Assembly: GCF_947499945.1 (NCBI RefSeq)
Contig: NZ_CANMQD010000005.1
Location: forward strand, 58,174 to 122,173
Source of the DNA: an uncultured Sulfitobacter sp.
GTDB lineage: Bacteria > Pseudomonadota > Alphaproteobacteria > Rhodobacterales > Rhodobacteraceae
Direction of reading: 5' to 3'
Length of the DNA stretch: 64,000 bases
In this document: piece after piece, positions 44,230-53,521 of the stretch
Position numbering within the stretch: position 1 is the first letter of the stretch
Layout of the letters: every line of letters starts with the position of its first letter
Made by a program: the position numbers and the translations under genes
The notes under the pieces: generated by a model
What the model saw: the letters and a program-made list of their open reading frames with translations, nothing else
Database searches by the model: none
What the model was told of the DNA's origin: nothing

Positions 44230-45002
44230 GATGAGGGTTCCTTGAGCGGGGAGGGGAGGGGGGCAGTGCGCAGAGTTGCGGCAAAATCGGGATAACTTTC
44301 GTGCAACTCGTCCCTGATGCGACCGCGAATGAGCGCGAGCGTGGCGGCATCAGGCGGGGGTGTTTCGGGTGTGGCATGCGCGTGGGAAAAGCGAAATCCT
44401 GTGGCGGCTGTCACGTCTTCGAGCGTGTGACCAGGGTGCAGCGTTTGCAGATGAAAGCCAGGGCGCGTCGCATCAAACCCGAACAAACCCTTGCCCGTCA
44501 GCAGGGCATGCGGCCCCCCTTTGCGCCAGATGCCCTCACTACTCACGCCTGGTGCGCTGATGAAATCAACTTTTTCGACCATTACGCGGGGGGTGTGTTC
44601 CTCGCGGAAAAGGATCACGCGGGGGATTTGAAAATAGAGGAAGGCGGACCCGAAAGAGCCGGGCCAGCGGACCGTGCCTTCGGGATAATCCCCGACACCG
44701 ACCAGATTGACATTGCCCGACCCGTCAATCTGCCCACCGCCCAGAAAGAAGGCGTCGATCCGCCCTTGTGCGGCACAGTCAAACAATTCGGCAGAACCAT
44801 TGGTGAAGAAGTTATGCGCCACGGAGCCGAGGATCGAGAGGCGCAGCTTTGGCTCATCTTGGGTTTCCGCTAGCGCACGGGCGAGCATGGCCCCCGCCGC
44901 AGGGATGGGCGAGGCGGCCCCAACGGCCACATGGCGGGTGCCGCGCAGCAGGCGTGCAATGCTGACGATCAGGATTTCGTGTGCAGTTGTAGGCGTGCTC
45001 AT
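44226..45002 (-). CDS. Family I CoA-transferase subunit B (glutaconate type)
   Basis: A 258-residue subunit with FFLGGGQIDGSGNVNLVGVGDYPEGTVRWPGSFGSAF and the AHEILIVSIARLLRGTRHVAVGAASPIPAAG start of GctB-like subunits. It should pair with the upstream A subunit. The genes overlap by four bases at both ends. The usual catalytic glutamate position could not be confirmed by eye. Confidence 0.8.
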   Translation of the reverse strand: MSTPTTAHEILIVSIARLLRGTRHVAVGAASPIPAAGAMLARALAETQDEPKLRLSILGSVAHNFFTNGSAELFDCAAQGRIDAFFLGGGQIDGSGNVNLVGVGDYPEGTVRWPGSFGSAFLYFQIPRVILFREEHTPRVMVEKVDFISAPGVSSEGIWRKGGPHALLTGKGLFGFDATRPGFHLQTLHPGHTLEDVTAATGFRFSHAHATPETPPPDAATLALIRGRIRDELHESYPDFAATLRTAPLPSPLKEPSS

Positions 45003-45814
45003 GCGGCGCCTGCGCGAACGTCGCTGGCCATATAGGCAGCAAAGCCTTCGGGAGTGCGGGCTGCTTGGGCGTATCTGTGTTGCTCGGCGACATCACCGTC
45101 ATACTCTCCCCACAGGCCCAGCGGCCATGCGCCCCGCGCGGCCACTGCAACATCAGTGACATAAAGGGCAGGCAGCGTTCCCGCGGCAGTCATTTCATCC
45201 GCCATCAGGTCACCGTCGAACATCCGCTCCACCGTGACCAATGTCGTTTTTGTGGAGTATGCCATCGCAGCCAGCTCCCGCCGCCGCCCGATCCAGACAT
45301 TGCCAAAACGGTCGGCCATGGGCGCGTGGAAAATCGCGGCATCGGGATGGATTGCGGGGATCAGTACGATGGGATCATCGCCTGTGTCATCCGCCATCGG
45401 GTTGTTGATGACACACCAGTCGAGGCGATTGGCCAGCACGTCGGTTTCTATCAGCCCCCGAATAGGAACAAAAGGCACGCCTTTTTGCGCGGCAAGTAGA
45501 CCTGCGTGAATGGCGGGACATGTTGCATCCATCATCGCAACACGACCTGCGCGCACGGCGGCATTGAATTGCGGTGCACCGCCTGCTTCGCCCAGCGACA
45601 CGGCGCTTGTCTCAATTGTTTTGACCAATCCTGCACCGATCATCATATCGACCTGCATGCCGCCCGTTGGAACACAAACCAAATGCAGATCATCGATACC
45701 CGCCGCAATGATCGCACGGGTCAGCGCCATTGGCACACCGCCATAATCAACCGGCACGGCAAGTTTCATGCCTGACCCGATTTGTGCCGCCAATCTGCCT
45801 AAAGGATCTTGCAT
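44999..45814 (-). CDS. Family I CoA-transferase subunit A (glutaconate type)
   Basis: The 271-residue partner has LVCVPTGGMQVDMMIGAGLVKTIETSAVSLGEAGGAPQF and DPIVLIPAIHPDAAIFHAPMADRFGNVWIG, typical of the alpha subunits of GctAB/IpdAB-like enzymes. A GGGGGAAAC site precedes the ATG. It leads the leftward three-gene CoA-transferase operon; the region upstream is gene-poor. Confidence 0.82.
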   Translation of the reverse strand: MQDPLGRLAAQIGSGMKLAVPVDYGGVPMALTRAIIAAGIDDLHLVCVPTGGMQVDMMIGAGLVKTIETSAVSLGEAGGAPQFNAAVRAGRVAMMDATCPAIHAGLLAAQKGVPFVPIRGLIETDVLANRLDWCVINNPMADDTGDDPIVLIPAIHPDAAIFHAPMADRFGNVWIGRRRELAAMAYSTKTTLVTVERMFDGDLMADEMTAAGTLPALYVTDVAVAARGAWPLGLWGEYDGDVAEQHRYAQAARTPEGFAAYMASDVRAGAA

Positions 45815-47465
45815 TGATTTGTTTCCCCCGTCTGAACACTACCTCTCACCGAGAGGTCCACATGGTTCTCTTGGATCAATCTCTGGTCGCTTTATGAGGC
45901 CGTTTGGAATGAGTTTGAGGGATAAGAGGCCGTGTCGCAATCCCCTTTAAGGATACCGCTTTTCAGGAATGCAGTCTGCCCGGTTGTACGTTGGTATTGT
46001 CAATAGCCGCTTTGCGGTGCCAAAGAGTGCCTGCCACCATCTGCACGTATGGTTTTGGTTGATCCGTCTCTTCGGTTGGCTGCTCAATGGCTCAGACATC
46101 AAAAGTTTATTTTGTGCCTTCGGTAATCAAAATGACTTAGCGAACGTTGAAAAGGCTGGTGTTTCCGATCAACAGCCAACTGTCGTGATGGCGTTTAAGT
46201 GACGCTTAAAGCGGAGACATTCTCAAAGCGAATAGTGCGTTCCCATTAGAAACATGCTCTTTCTAAGAGAATATAGCCCGCTGGAGGCTCTCTTGTATCG
46301 CGTCGCAAGGGAGGTCTTTTATGTAGTGCGACAAGTGAAATGGAAGTGGTGGCAACCGACCTGATTGTTACCTCAACTGTTTATTGGATCGGCTGGCTTT
46401 GGCTGGAACTCTCGGATACTTTGGGGCCGGGTATTTTATAGTATTGAATGACTGAAGATGAATATAACATACTTTAACTCTTCATTTTGTAACATCTGAC
46501 CCAGCATATCAGCGTCGATTCCCTTAATCTTTGCCCGGTCAAATCTTAATATCCCTGACAAACGGCGCGGTTTACTATCATTGCTTGTGAAATTGGCGAC
46601 AGCAAGTTCAAGCAGGCCAAGCTTTAGCAAGCGATCACGCCCGCATAGGTCAATGCCGGCTCGCTTGGAAAGATTGGAGTTGGACCTAGCGTGTTAGCTG
46701 CAAAGCCGCATATGCTGCCTGAACTTTGCTTTTAGGATAGGTGGCACCACTTACAAAACGCTATTCATTGGCGAAACCGAATACAGTTTTGCGGTCTTCA
46801 CCTTCCAACGCAGTATATTCGTTTATAAATGTCGGCAGTTAGGATCATTCTCGATCCTCGACTTACCCACTTCAGGTCCAAAACCATATGAAATTTCATC
46901 TGTCACTTGATGGCCAAACCCGATGCTAACTTCTGCAGCCGAATACGAATAGGATCCGATTTGCGCTTGATTGGGCTGAATGTTATGTGCGGATTACGAT
47001 AACTGGGGCGAATAGCTGCCTCGTAAAAATTCGAATTCGTCGAGGTAATCTGCGCGGTTTGGGTATAGCTGCTCGCTTCAAGGTTCAGACGAACTTCTTC
47101 ATAACTTCCAAATAGTTGATCTTGGGTGATGCTCATTTAGAACGATAGGGCTTCTGCTTGTGAGGACCAAACGCCCAAGGTTGGATCATTTTCGGGTTTT
47201 GAGCGTTGCGATCATAAGAGAATTACTGGAAGGCGTAAGAATCGATGCAGGAGCCTGAAAATTATCAATTTGGGCCAGATCCGCACTAACCTATCCGGTC
47301 GGGATCAGTGGAGAAAATTTGGTAAAAAATCTAAAAATTCGAAATGCGTAATTGCAAATACAATGCTGGACACCGAATTTTAATTAGTCTTCTGTGAAAA
47401 TCCCTGCGCAATATTTTGCAGTGACCAGTGCTGGAAACAGATCGAACTCATTTGAAAAGTAGAAC
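45815..47465. other. Gene-poor, AT-richer stretch
   Basis: About 1.65 kb without a convincing gene. Several short open frames exist (45969-46202 on plus, 46436-46630 and 46903-47136 on minus), but none has a good ribosome site plus a recognisable family. Base composition is visibly richer in A/T than the neighbouring operons. This looks like decayed DNA left after insertion or deletion events; no terminal repeats of an insertion sequence were found. Confidence 0.5.
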
Positions 47466-47972
47466 ATGAACCAGAGTATGACCACACAAGAAGCGCTTGC
47501 CTATTTTGATACACTTGAGCCAGTAGATTTGAGTTCGATGATGGGGCGTTGGCGCGGTGAAGGGATCGATACCGGTCACTACATGGACGGCTTGCTTGAA
47601 GCGACGCGCTGGTACGGGAAGGTTTTTGAAAGCCCGGACATTGTTCATCCCCTAGTTCACGAGGATCGGTTTGGAGGAAAATTCTTTGTTAATCCCGCTC
47701 TACTACCTTTAAAGATCGCTGCGATCCTCCCGATGCCTCGTGAAATAATCTCTTGGACATTTCCCATCCTGCGCCCCGTCTTAACGACGCGGAAACCAAA
47801 AGCGCGTTTGCGCATGATGCAGTTTCGGGGAAGGTTGAGTGCAACGATGATCTACGATGCAAAGCCGATCAATGATGTTTTCCGCAAGATTGATGATCAA
47901 ACAGTGCTTGGCCTCATGGATCAGCGGGGAGATAGTTCTCCCTTCTTTTTCAAGCTGATGAAAGATGTTTGA
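47466..47972 (+). CDS. DUF4334 / GXWXG-domain protein
   Basis: The 168-residue protein has the N-terminal GXWXG motif (MMGRWRGEGIDTGH) and a C-terminal DUF4334 part (MMQFRGRLSATMIYDAKPINDVFRKIDDQTVLGLMDQRG). Proteins of this type are probably small ligand-binding beta-barrels of unknown function. It stands alone in an AT-richer region, with no clear strong ribosome site (AAAAGTAGAAC precedes the ATG). Confidence 0.75.
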   Translation: MNQSMTTQEALAYFDTLEPVDLSSMMGRWRGEGIDTGHYMDGLLEATRWYGKVFESPDIVHPLVHEDRFGGKFFVNPALLPLKIAAILPMPREIISWTFPILRPVLTTRKPKARLRMMQFRGRLSATMIYDAKPINDVFRKIDDQTVLGLMDQRGDSSPFFFKLMKDV

Positions 47973-48196
47973 AGTGAACCATTGGTATTGAAGGGAAGGC
48001 AACTTCGTCTGCAAGCGCTATTATACTGTCTTTGTTGGGATAGTTTTCCTGTTTGCAGAGACGTCCATGGTGCGTCTTGCTCGGTATTCTAATTCTCAAC
48101 CTAATGAAATCAAAGCAGCCCCGTGAAACGTTATCCGGCAAGCCTCGGCTATAGCAGGCGTTTCGGAGCGTTATCAGATATCACCGCAGGACGCTC

Positions 48197-49294
48197 TTAT
48201 GGTCGGGTCAGTCCAGACATATCCACATCAACCTTGTCTGACAGGTCTTCGATGCTGTCAAAGAGCAGTTGCAAAGCGTAATGCGGATTGTGGCTGTAGA
48301 TGCCTTTGTCCTTTTGCACCAACTGATAGTTATAAGCTGCCTTCAACAGACGCGGCGTCCAGTTTTGATACCGGTTGGGAAAGTTGGCCTCATCGGCTGA
48401 TGCTACGCCATCACCGTTGGTATCTGCGAAAAAGTAGGGGTAGTTGTTCGCATTATAGGCAATAGGGGCCTGTAACACATTGCTTGCGTAAAGTTGTATG
48501 GTTGACAGAACCTTCTCATGAAACGCGTTTATCGGCGCGGATATTCCCTCCGACGTGTTTCCGTTTCCATCAAAATCGTTGCGTGATATCCTAATATCTT
48601 CAAACCGATTGGCGCCCTGATGGCACGCCGTGCAATTATCAAGCTTTACCTCGAGAGTGTGAGGTTGGTGGCAGCCAACACATGTATCTAGCTTGGGAAC
48701 ATGGGTGAACTGACCCTTATACGCTTTCCCTCGATACTCAAATCCACCCTGTACCACGCCCCCCATCAGAGTTGCCGCGGCAGGGGCATAATGCACATTT
48801 ATAAAGCTCAGATCGCCATCAATAACATCATCTTCACGTCCAGCGATTGCGCTGACAACCGATTGAGTGGACGCACGGCCCTGATGGCAGACAGTACACA
48901 CTGCCGAAGGCCCGAGGTCTTCAACAGTTGCTCCTGACGGAAAGGGAACAGCAGTCAAGCTTGCTGAAGCGCTGTTGTGGCAGGCGACACAATCAACTGT
49001 CGTCCCCAAACCAACTGGATGATCAATAATGCCGACCGTGGTCATCGGGCCACGCACATAGTCGACCATGCCAAGACTTGAATGACATACCGCGCAGTTT
49101 CCTGGGATTTCACCTTCTCCGTTCCAATGCACAAACGCTTCTGACATGCGATTAGCGTGCGCAGACGCCAGCAATTCTTCGACGATCTTGGCAAGGTCAT
49201 CGCCGTTTTCAACAGTTTCCTGTGCAATCGCAGGAAGTGTGCCTAGTGCGATAAATCCACAAACTACAGCGGCCCGAAGTTTTAAAAAGGTCAT
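48197..49294 (-). CDS. Periplasmic five-haem cytochrome c
   Basis: The 365-residue precursor has a signal peptide (LRAAVVCGFIALGTLPAIAQ) and five CXXCH haem sites: CAVCH, CVACH, CTVCH, CVGCH and CTACH. A perfect EF-hand-like loop DTNGDGVASADE follows in the C-terminal third, with a second weaker DFDGNGN. It should be a periplasmic multihaem electron carrier; the exact partner is unknown. ATG 49294 has AGAGAGGA seven bases upstream. A perfect FNR box lies 58-72 bases upstream and is shared with the divergent nqr operon, so it probably works with that operon under low oxygen. Confidence 0.87.
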   Translation of the reverse strand: MTFLKLRAAVVCGFIALGTLPAIAQETVENGDDLAKIVEELLASAHANRMSEAFVHWNGEGEIPGNCAVCHSSLGMVDYVRGPMTTVGIIDHPVGLGTTVDCVACHNSASASLTAVPFPSGATVEDLGPSAVCTVCHQGRASTQSVVSAIAGREDDVIDGDLSFINVHYAPAAATLMGGVVQGGFEYRGKAYKGQFTHVPKLDTCVGCHQPHTLEVKLDNCTACHQGANRFEDIRISRNDFDGNGNTSEGISAPINAFHEKVLSTIQLYASNVLQAPIAYNANNYPYFFADTNGDGVASADEANFPNRYQNWTPRLLKAAYNYQLVQKDKGIYSHNPHYALQLLFDSIEDLSDKVDVDMSGLTRP

Positions 49295-49352
49295 GGTGAA
49301 TCCTCTCTGCAGCATGATTTATTGAGTATCACCACAACCGTTCTTCGCCGAA

Positions 49353-49366
49353 TTGATCCAAATCAA
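49353..49366. promoter_or_regulatory. Perfect FNR box between the pentahaem cytochrome gene and nqrA (TTGATCCAAATCAA)
   Basis: Exact TTGAT-N4-ATCAA. It is centred 65 bases before the cytochrome ATG and 100 bases before nqrA. It lies inside a longer open frame that could start at 49322, which supports the nqrA start at 49460. Confidence 0.75.
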
Positions 49367-49459
49367 AACTTGGGCCAGATCTGCCTGATACTGATAGCTG
49401 GCACAGCTTTGGGTGATGCAAACGGCTTTGTGTTTTTAGGGATTGATGGGGCACAGATT

Positions 49460-50704
49460 ATGAAGCACTTCCGGATCAAAGGTGGACATTGGCCGAAAGT
49501 CACCAACCCGCCAACCCAGAGAATAACCGAAACAATTACTGCCAAAACTGTTGCATTTCTGGGTCAGGATGTTCCTTTCGTTCGCCCAAAATATACTCTT
49601 TCGGAGGGTGCATGCGTTGCCGCAGGGCAACCTGTTTTCCATGATCGGAAACGGCCCGAGATTAATTACGTCGCACCGATTTCTGGCCGGATAACCACGA
49701 TATCCTATGGTCCGCGCAGGACACTTTCGGCGTGTGTGATTACAGCTGATCCCGATGCTACGGAGCAAACCGCTCACTCCGTGCCAGACCACAGCACAGA
49801 TGCTGCCGTGCGTGCCACTTTGTTGGCGTCCGGTCTCTGGCCTGCGTTTCGAACTCGGCCCTTTGGGTTGACGCCTGATCCTCATGAAAGTCCCGTAGCG
49901 ATCCTTGTGAACGCCGTACAAGGGTCAATCGCCGCACCCGATCCAACTGTTGTGCTTGCCGATCAAAGGGGCACTTTTCGCATAGGAATGGAGGCGCTGA
50001 AACGTCTGACAGATGGCCCGCTCTATCTGTGCCAATCACCGGGTACTCCGTTGTGCATGGAGGTTGAGGGCGTGGAGATGGCCGAGTTTAGTGGGTCATC
50101 TGCAGCAGGATTTGCCGGTACACAGATTGATGTTTTGTGCCCCATCGGGCCAAAGCGCGTTGTCTGGTCCATCGGGTATCAGGATGTCGCGGCTATCGGC
50201 CATCTGTTTGAAACCGGCTATTATCGCACGGATCGTGTAATTGCAGTATCCGGTGTGGGCGTCGCACATCCAACTCTGGCCAGAGCACCGCTTGGAGTTG
50301 CGCTTGGGGATTTATGGGATGACAATAAACACACTGTGGGCATGCAATCGGGTGATCGCCTCCAGAGTTGCAAAGGGCAGTTTTTAGGCCGATACGATGA
50401 TCATGTGTGCTTTAATCCTGCGCCCAATCATTCTGCACGCGATGGCTGGCTGTCCCACATTTTTAAAGCGTCCGATGCACTTGTTCCCAGTGGCGCTATC
50501 GAAACCGCCCTTGGGTTGAACATTCTGCCAGTTCCGTTGATGCGTGCGTTGAGTGTTGGTGACAGCGAAGCAGCGCAAAGGCTGGGATGTCTGGCTCTTG
50601 TCGAAGAGGACCTGTTCGAATTGACGCGGGCATGTACCAGTGGTGCCGATTACGGTGTTCTTTTGCGACATGTACTCGACGAATTAATGGAAGACGCCGT
50701 GTGA
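49460..50704 (+). CDS. nqrA: Na+-translocating NADH:quinone reductase subunit A
   Basis: The 414-residue NqrA starts with the usual MKHFRIKGGHWPKV and contains VAPISGRITTI and the GDRLQSCKGQFLGRYDDHVC region. NqrA is the cytoplasmic subunit of the six-subunit sodium pump. Starting at 49460 leaves an FNR box in the leader; earlier in-frame starts are not supported by homology. The gene leads an operon nqrABCDEF-apbE-nqrM-CBS in which almost every junction overlaps. Confidence 0.85.
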   Translation: MKHFRIKGGHWPKVTNPPTQRITETITAKTVAFLGQDVPFVRPKYTLSEGACVAAGQPVFHDRKRPEINYVAPISGRITTISYGPRRTLSACVITADPDATEQTAHSVPDHSTDAAVRATLLASGLWPAFRTRPFGLTPDPHESPVAILVNAVQGSIAAPDPTVVLADQRGTFRIGMEALKRLTDGPLYLCQSPGTPLCMEVEGVEMAEFSGSSAAGFAGTQIDVLCPIGPKRVVWSIGYQDVAAIGHLFETGYYRTDRVIAVSGVGVAHPTLARAPLGVALGDLWDDNKHTVGMQSGDRLQSCKGQFLGRYDDHVCFNPAPNHSARDGWLSHIFKASDALVPSGAIETALGLNILPVPLMRALSVGDSEAAQRLGCLALVEEDLFELTRACTSGADYGVLLRHVLDELMEDAV

Positions 50705-51477
50705 CCGCCCCACGCACAATTTCAGGCGTCACCCTTTGGCAGTCTTTCGCACTTGTTCCAACTTGTATTGTCGTCGGCTCGGCAGACGTTGGCTTATTTG
50801 CCGTTCAGTTGATTGCGGCAATTGCCACCGCGATTGGTTGGGAAGCGTTATTTGCCCTAGCACGCCACCGTGGCTTCAGCTTGCATGGGCTGACGACTGC
50901 TTTGATTATCGTGGTTTTGTTTCCGCCCGACTTAGCGATTTGGGAATTGGTCCTGATCCTGTCACTTGGTGTGACATTGGGCGAACTGGTCTTTGGTGGT
51001 CGTGGCTTCGGGTTTGTGCAACCTGCGACTGTTGCTGCCGCATTGCTATTGTTCTCATTTCCTCAGTCTGCGCTTACTCCGCCATCGCAGGCTGTTGCAC
51101 TGGCTACTCTACCGGGGGCCGCCATATTAATAGGTCTTCAGCTGATTTCTTGGCGGATTATTTTTGGAGCTTTCGCAGGGCTGGCCGTATGTATTGCCTT
51201 AACGGGGCAGGCGATTGATGCGGTTAGCGTCGGTGCTGCAATGGCGTTCTCGCTTGTATTCTTGATCTGTGATCCGTTTGCTGCCGCGGCTACAAACCCC
51301 GGGCGCTGGATTTATGGGGTGTTGGCCGGCAGCCTGATCGCCTTATTCGCTGACGGGGCAGTTCCCACCACACAAGCGATGGTTTTTGCGGCCATGCTGG
51401 CAAGCTTGACTGCGCCGTTGATTGATCACCTTGTTGTTCTGGTCCATGCCCGACTTCGGAGGCTCCGACATGTCTGA
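50701..51477 (+). CDS. nqrB: NqrB-like membrane subunit, short form
   Basis: The 258-residue membrane protein starts at a GTG that overlaps the nqrA stop (GTGA). It shows NqrB/RnfD features: GLTTALIIVVLFPPD, LVFGGRGFGFVQPATVAAALLLFSFP, and LICDPFAAAATNPGRWIYG. Usual NqrB proteins are about 400 residues. Here the segment between SFPQSAL and ISWRI is only about 30 residues, so the covalent FMN threonine motif (S/T-x-A-T) and the GSIGETS-like stretch seem to be missing. The result is a compact, perhaps flavin-poor subunit. nqrC overlaps its end by eight bases. Confidence 0.78.
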   Translation: MTAPRTISGVTLWQSFALVPTCIVVGSADVGLFAVQLIAAIATAIGWEALFALARHRGFSLHGLTTALIIVVLFPPDLAIWELVLILSLGVTLGELVFGGRGFGFVQPATVAAALLLFSFPQSALTPPSQAVALATLPGAAILIGLQLISWRIIFGAFAGLAVCIALTGQAIDAVSVGAAMAFSLVFLICDPFAAAATNPGRWIYGVLAGSLIALFADGAVPTTQAMVFAAMLASLTAPLIDHLVVLVHARLRRLRHV

Positions 51478-52270
51478 TAGGCTTTCCCTATGGCAGCACT
51501 TTCTGGCACGCCCGAATGATGACAGGAGCAAGATTTTTGGTGTGGCCGTTCTAGTTGCACTGGTCTGCGCGATTATTGTCTCACTCACTTCGATTAGTCT
51601 CAAACCACTTCAAGATGCCAATTTTGCGGCATTACGGGCGGCGCGAATGGCCGCGATGTTAGACACACTTCCGGGCATGCGCGACGTAATGGAAGAGGCG
51701 GGTATTGATACATTAGACTCTCGGCTGGTTGATCTGACCACCGGCACATTTGTCGAAGATGCCGACGTCGCAGCGTTTGATCCCAGAGCCGCAAAAAGCG
51801 ACCCTGCTCAAAGCGTTGCAATTCTGCCCGAGAAGGACATCGCTGGACTGAGGAGACGGGCGAATCTAGCTCCAGTCTTTTTATTGGAGCGACAGGGAGA
51901 GGTTTTGCTGCTGGTCTTGCCAGTCAGCGGTGCAGGATATCAATCGACCTTGCATGCCATGCTTGCGCTTGACCCTGACCTGCGAACGATTGCGGCACTG
52001 ACGATCACTGAACAAGGTGAAACGCCGGGGCTTGGTGCGCGGATCGAGGATCCGTCTTGGCAGGCACTATGGGCGGGCAAGGAAGCTGTTGATGAGGCGG
52101 GCAACATTGTGGTGACAGTCGTGCGAGGGCAGGCCACGACCCCATTTGAAATTGACGGAATAACGGGCGCTACAATCACCAGTAATGGCGTGGCCAATAT
52201 GGTGCGATTTTGGCTGGGAGATGACGGGTTTGGCCCATTTCTGAAACGCCTGCGGCAGGAAGGACTGTAA
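51470..52270 (+). CDS. nqrC: Na+-translocating NADH:quinone reductase subunit C
   Basis: The 266-residue protein has one N-terminal membrane helix ([18 protein letters not shown]) and a periplasmic FMN-binding domain. The covalent-FMN motif [13 protein letters not shown] is present and intact, so ApbE should attach FMN to its threonine. GGAGG lies seven bases upstream of ATG 51470. nqrD starts one base after the stop. Confidence 0.88.
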   Translation: MSDRLSLWQHFLARPNDDRSKIFGVAVLVALVCAIIVSLTSISLKPLQDANFAALRAARMAAMLDTLPGMRDVMEEAGIDTLDSRLVDLTTGTFVEDADVAAFDPRAAKSDPAQSVAILPEKDIAGLRRRANLAPVFLLERQGEVLLLVLPVSGAGYQSTLHAMLALDPDLRTIAALTITEQGETPGLGARIEDPSWQALWAGKEAVDEAGNIVVTVVRGQATTPFEIDGITGATITSNGVANMVRFWLGDDGFGPFLKRLRQEGL

Positions 52271-52271
52271 G

Positions 52272-52925
52272 ATGGGTTCAAACTTGCGTCATTTGACAAA
52301 CCCGTTGATCGCAAACAATCCGATCACATTACAAATCCTTGGCATCTGCTCGGCTTTGGCTGTAACGACATCCCTGACAACAGCACTGGTTATGTCAGGC
52401 GCATTAACGTTTGTTTTATGCTTGTCGTCTGCAGTCATCAGTCTGATCCGACATCATATTCCGCCAGTTATTCGCCTGATTGTGCAGATCACGATTATTG
52501 CATCGCTGGTGATTGTAATTGATGGTTTCCTGAAGGCCTATGCCTTTGATGTCAGCCTACAGATTTCAATTTTTGTGGGTCTGATTGTCACGAACTGCCT
52601 TGTACTGGGTCGGGCAGAGGCATTCGCCATGCACAACCCAGTTGGCCCTTCGGTGTTGGATGCATTAGGCAACGGTCTGGGATACACACTCATACTCACC
52701 ATTGTCGGATCGATCCGTGAGTTGTTGGGGGCCGGTACGTTGCTGGGTTACACGATCCTGCGGTCTCCCGCCGAGGGTGGCTGGTTTCAACCACTTGGTT
52801 TGATGCAGCTGGCCCCCAGCGCGTTCTTCATCATTGGCCTGCTGGTTTGGGCGATCCGGGCGCGATGGACCGGTCAGGTTACGGCTCCCAAGTATCGCCT
52901 GAAATACCGTCGGGTGCAGCGATGA
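52272..52925 (+). CDS. nqrD: Na+-translocating NADH:quinone reductase subunit D
   Basis: A 217-residue protein with six helices. [20 protein letters not shown] in helix 1 and [14 protein letters not shown] in the middle carry the cysteines that bind the intramembrane iron centre together with NqrE. The [14 protein letters not shown] segment is typical of the family. It overlaps nqrE by four bases. Confidence 0.92.
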   Translation: MGSNLRHLTNPLIANNPITLQILGICSALAVTTSLTTALVMSGALTFVLCLSSAVISLIRHHIPPVIRLIVQITIIASLVIVIDGFLKAYAFDVSLQISIFVGLIVTNCLVLGRAEAFAMHNPVGPSVLDALGNGLGYTLILTIVGSIRELLGAGTLLGYTILRSPAEGGWFQPLGLMQLAPSAFFIIGLLVWAIRARWTGQVTAPKYRLKYRRVQR

Positions 52926-53521
52926 TCGACATCCTGATCACCTCAATGTTTCACCAGAACCTCGTGCTGACGTCGTTTCTAGGGATATGCACGTTTCTCG
53001 CTGTTTCGGAACGGTTTGAAACGGCCGTGGGCTTAGGTTTGGCCATCACAGTGGTCCAGACTATCACTGTGCCGATCAACCAGCTGATCTATACGGGTCT
53101 GTTAGTGGAAGGGGCATGGGATTGGCTCGGCTTGCCGCAAGTCGATTTGACATATCTCAAATTGGTTGCTTTCATTGGTGTCATCGCCGCAATGGTACAG
53201 ATCCTTGAAATGGGATTGGATCGTTTTGCACCTTGGCTTTATCGCGCATTGGGGGTGTTTCTGCCGCTGATTACGGTCAATTGCGCTGTTTTGGGCGGCA
53301 GTCTGTTCATGGTGGAGCGGCAGTATAATTTGACGGAATCCATAGTATTTGGCTTTGGCAGTGGCGCTGGCTGGGCGTTGGCGATTATCGCATTTGCTGC
53401 CATCCGAGAGCGCTTGAAATATAGCGATATGCCTGATGGTCTACAGGGATTGGGCGGCGCGTTTATCATTGCCGGTTTGATGTCGCTTGGCTTTTCGGCG
53501 CTGGCAGGTGTTGGCCCATGA
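52922..53521 (+). CDS. nqrE: Na+-translocating NADH:quinone reductase subunit E
   Basis: The 199-residue partner of NqrD has [20 protein letters not shown] and [17 protein letters not shown] with the matching cysteines, and [16 protein letters not shown]. The start ATG overlaps the nqrD stop. Both cysteines look conserved, so the iron site should form. Confidence 0.93.
   Translation: MIDILITSMFHQNLVLTSFLGICTFLAVSERFETAVGLGLAITVVQTITVPINQLIYTGLLVEGAWDWLGLPQVDLTYLKLVAFIGVIAAMVQILEMGLDRFAPWLYRALGVFLPLITVNCAVLGGSLFMVERQYNLTESIVFGFGSGAGWALAIIAFAAIRERLKYSDMPDGLQGLGGAFIIAGLMSLGFSALAGVGP

Noticed and set aside
45969..46202. 77-residue open frame on the plus strand
   Set aside because: No ribosome site, no recognisable motif, and it lies in an apparently decayed region; likely chance.
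46436..46630. 64-residue minus-strand frame
   Set aside because: No start signal or family; treated as part of the gene-poor stretch.
46903..47136. 77-residue open frame on the minus strand that vaguely recalls the N-terminus of an AraC-type regulator
   Set aside because: Similarity too weak, and no downstream HTH domain can be followed in any frame.
47880..47895. TTGATGATCAA as an FNR box
   Set aside because: Wrong spacing (N5) and inside a coding region.
49322..49459. Longer NqrA with 46 extra N-terminal residues
   Set aside because: The extension would cover the perfect FNR box and does not resemble NqrA, whose normal start is MKHFRIKGG.
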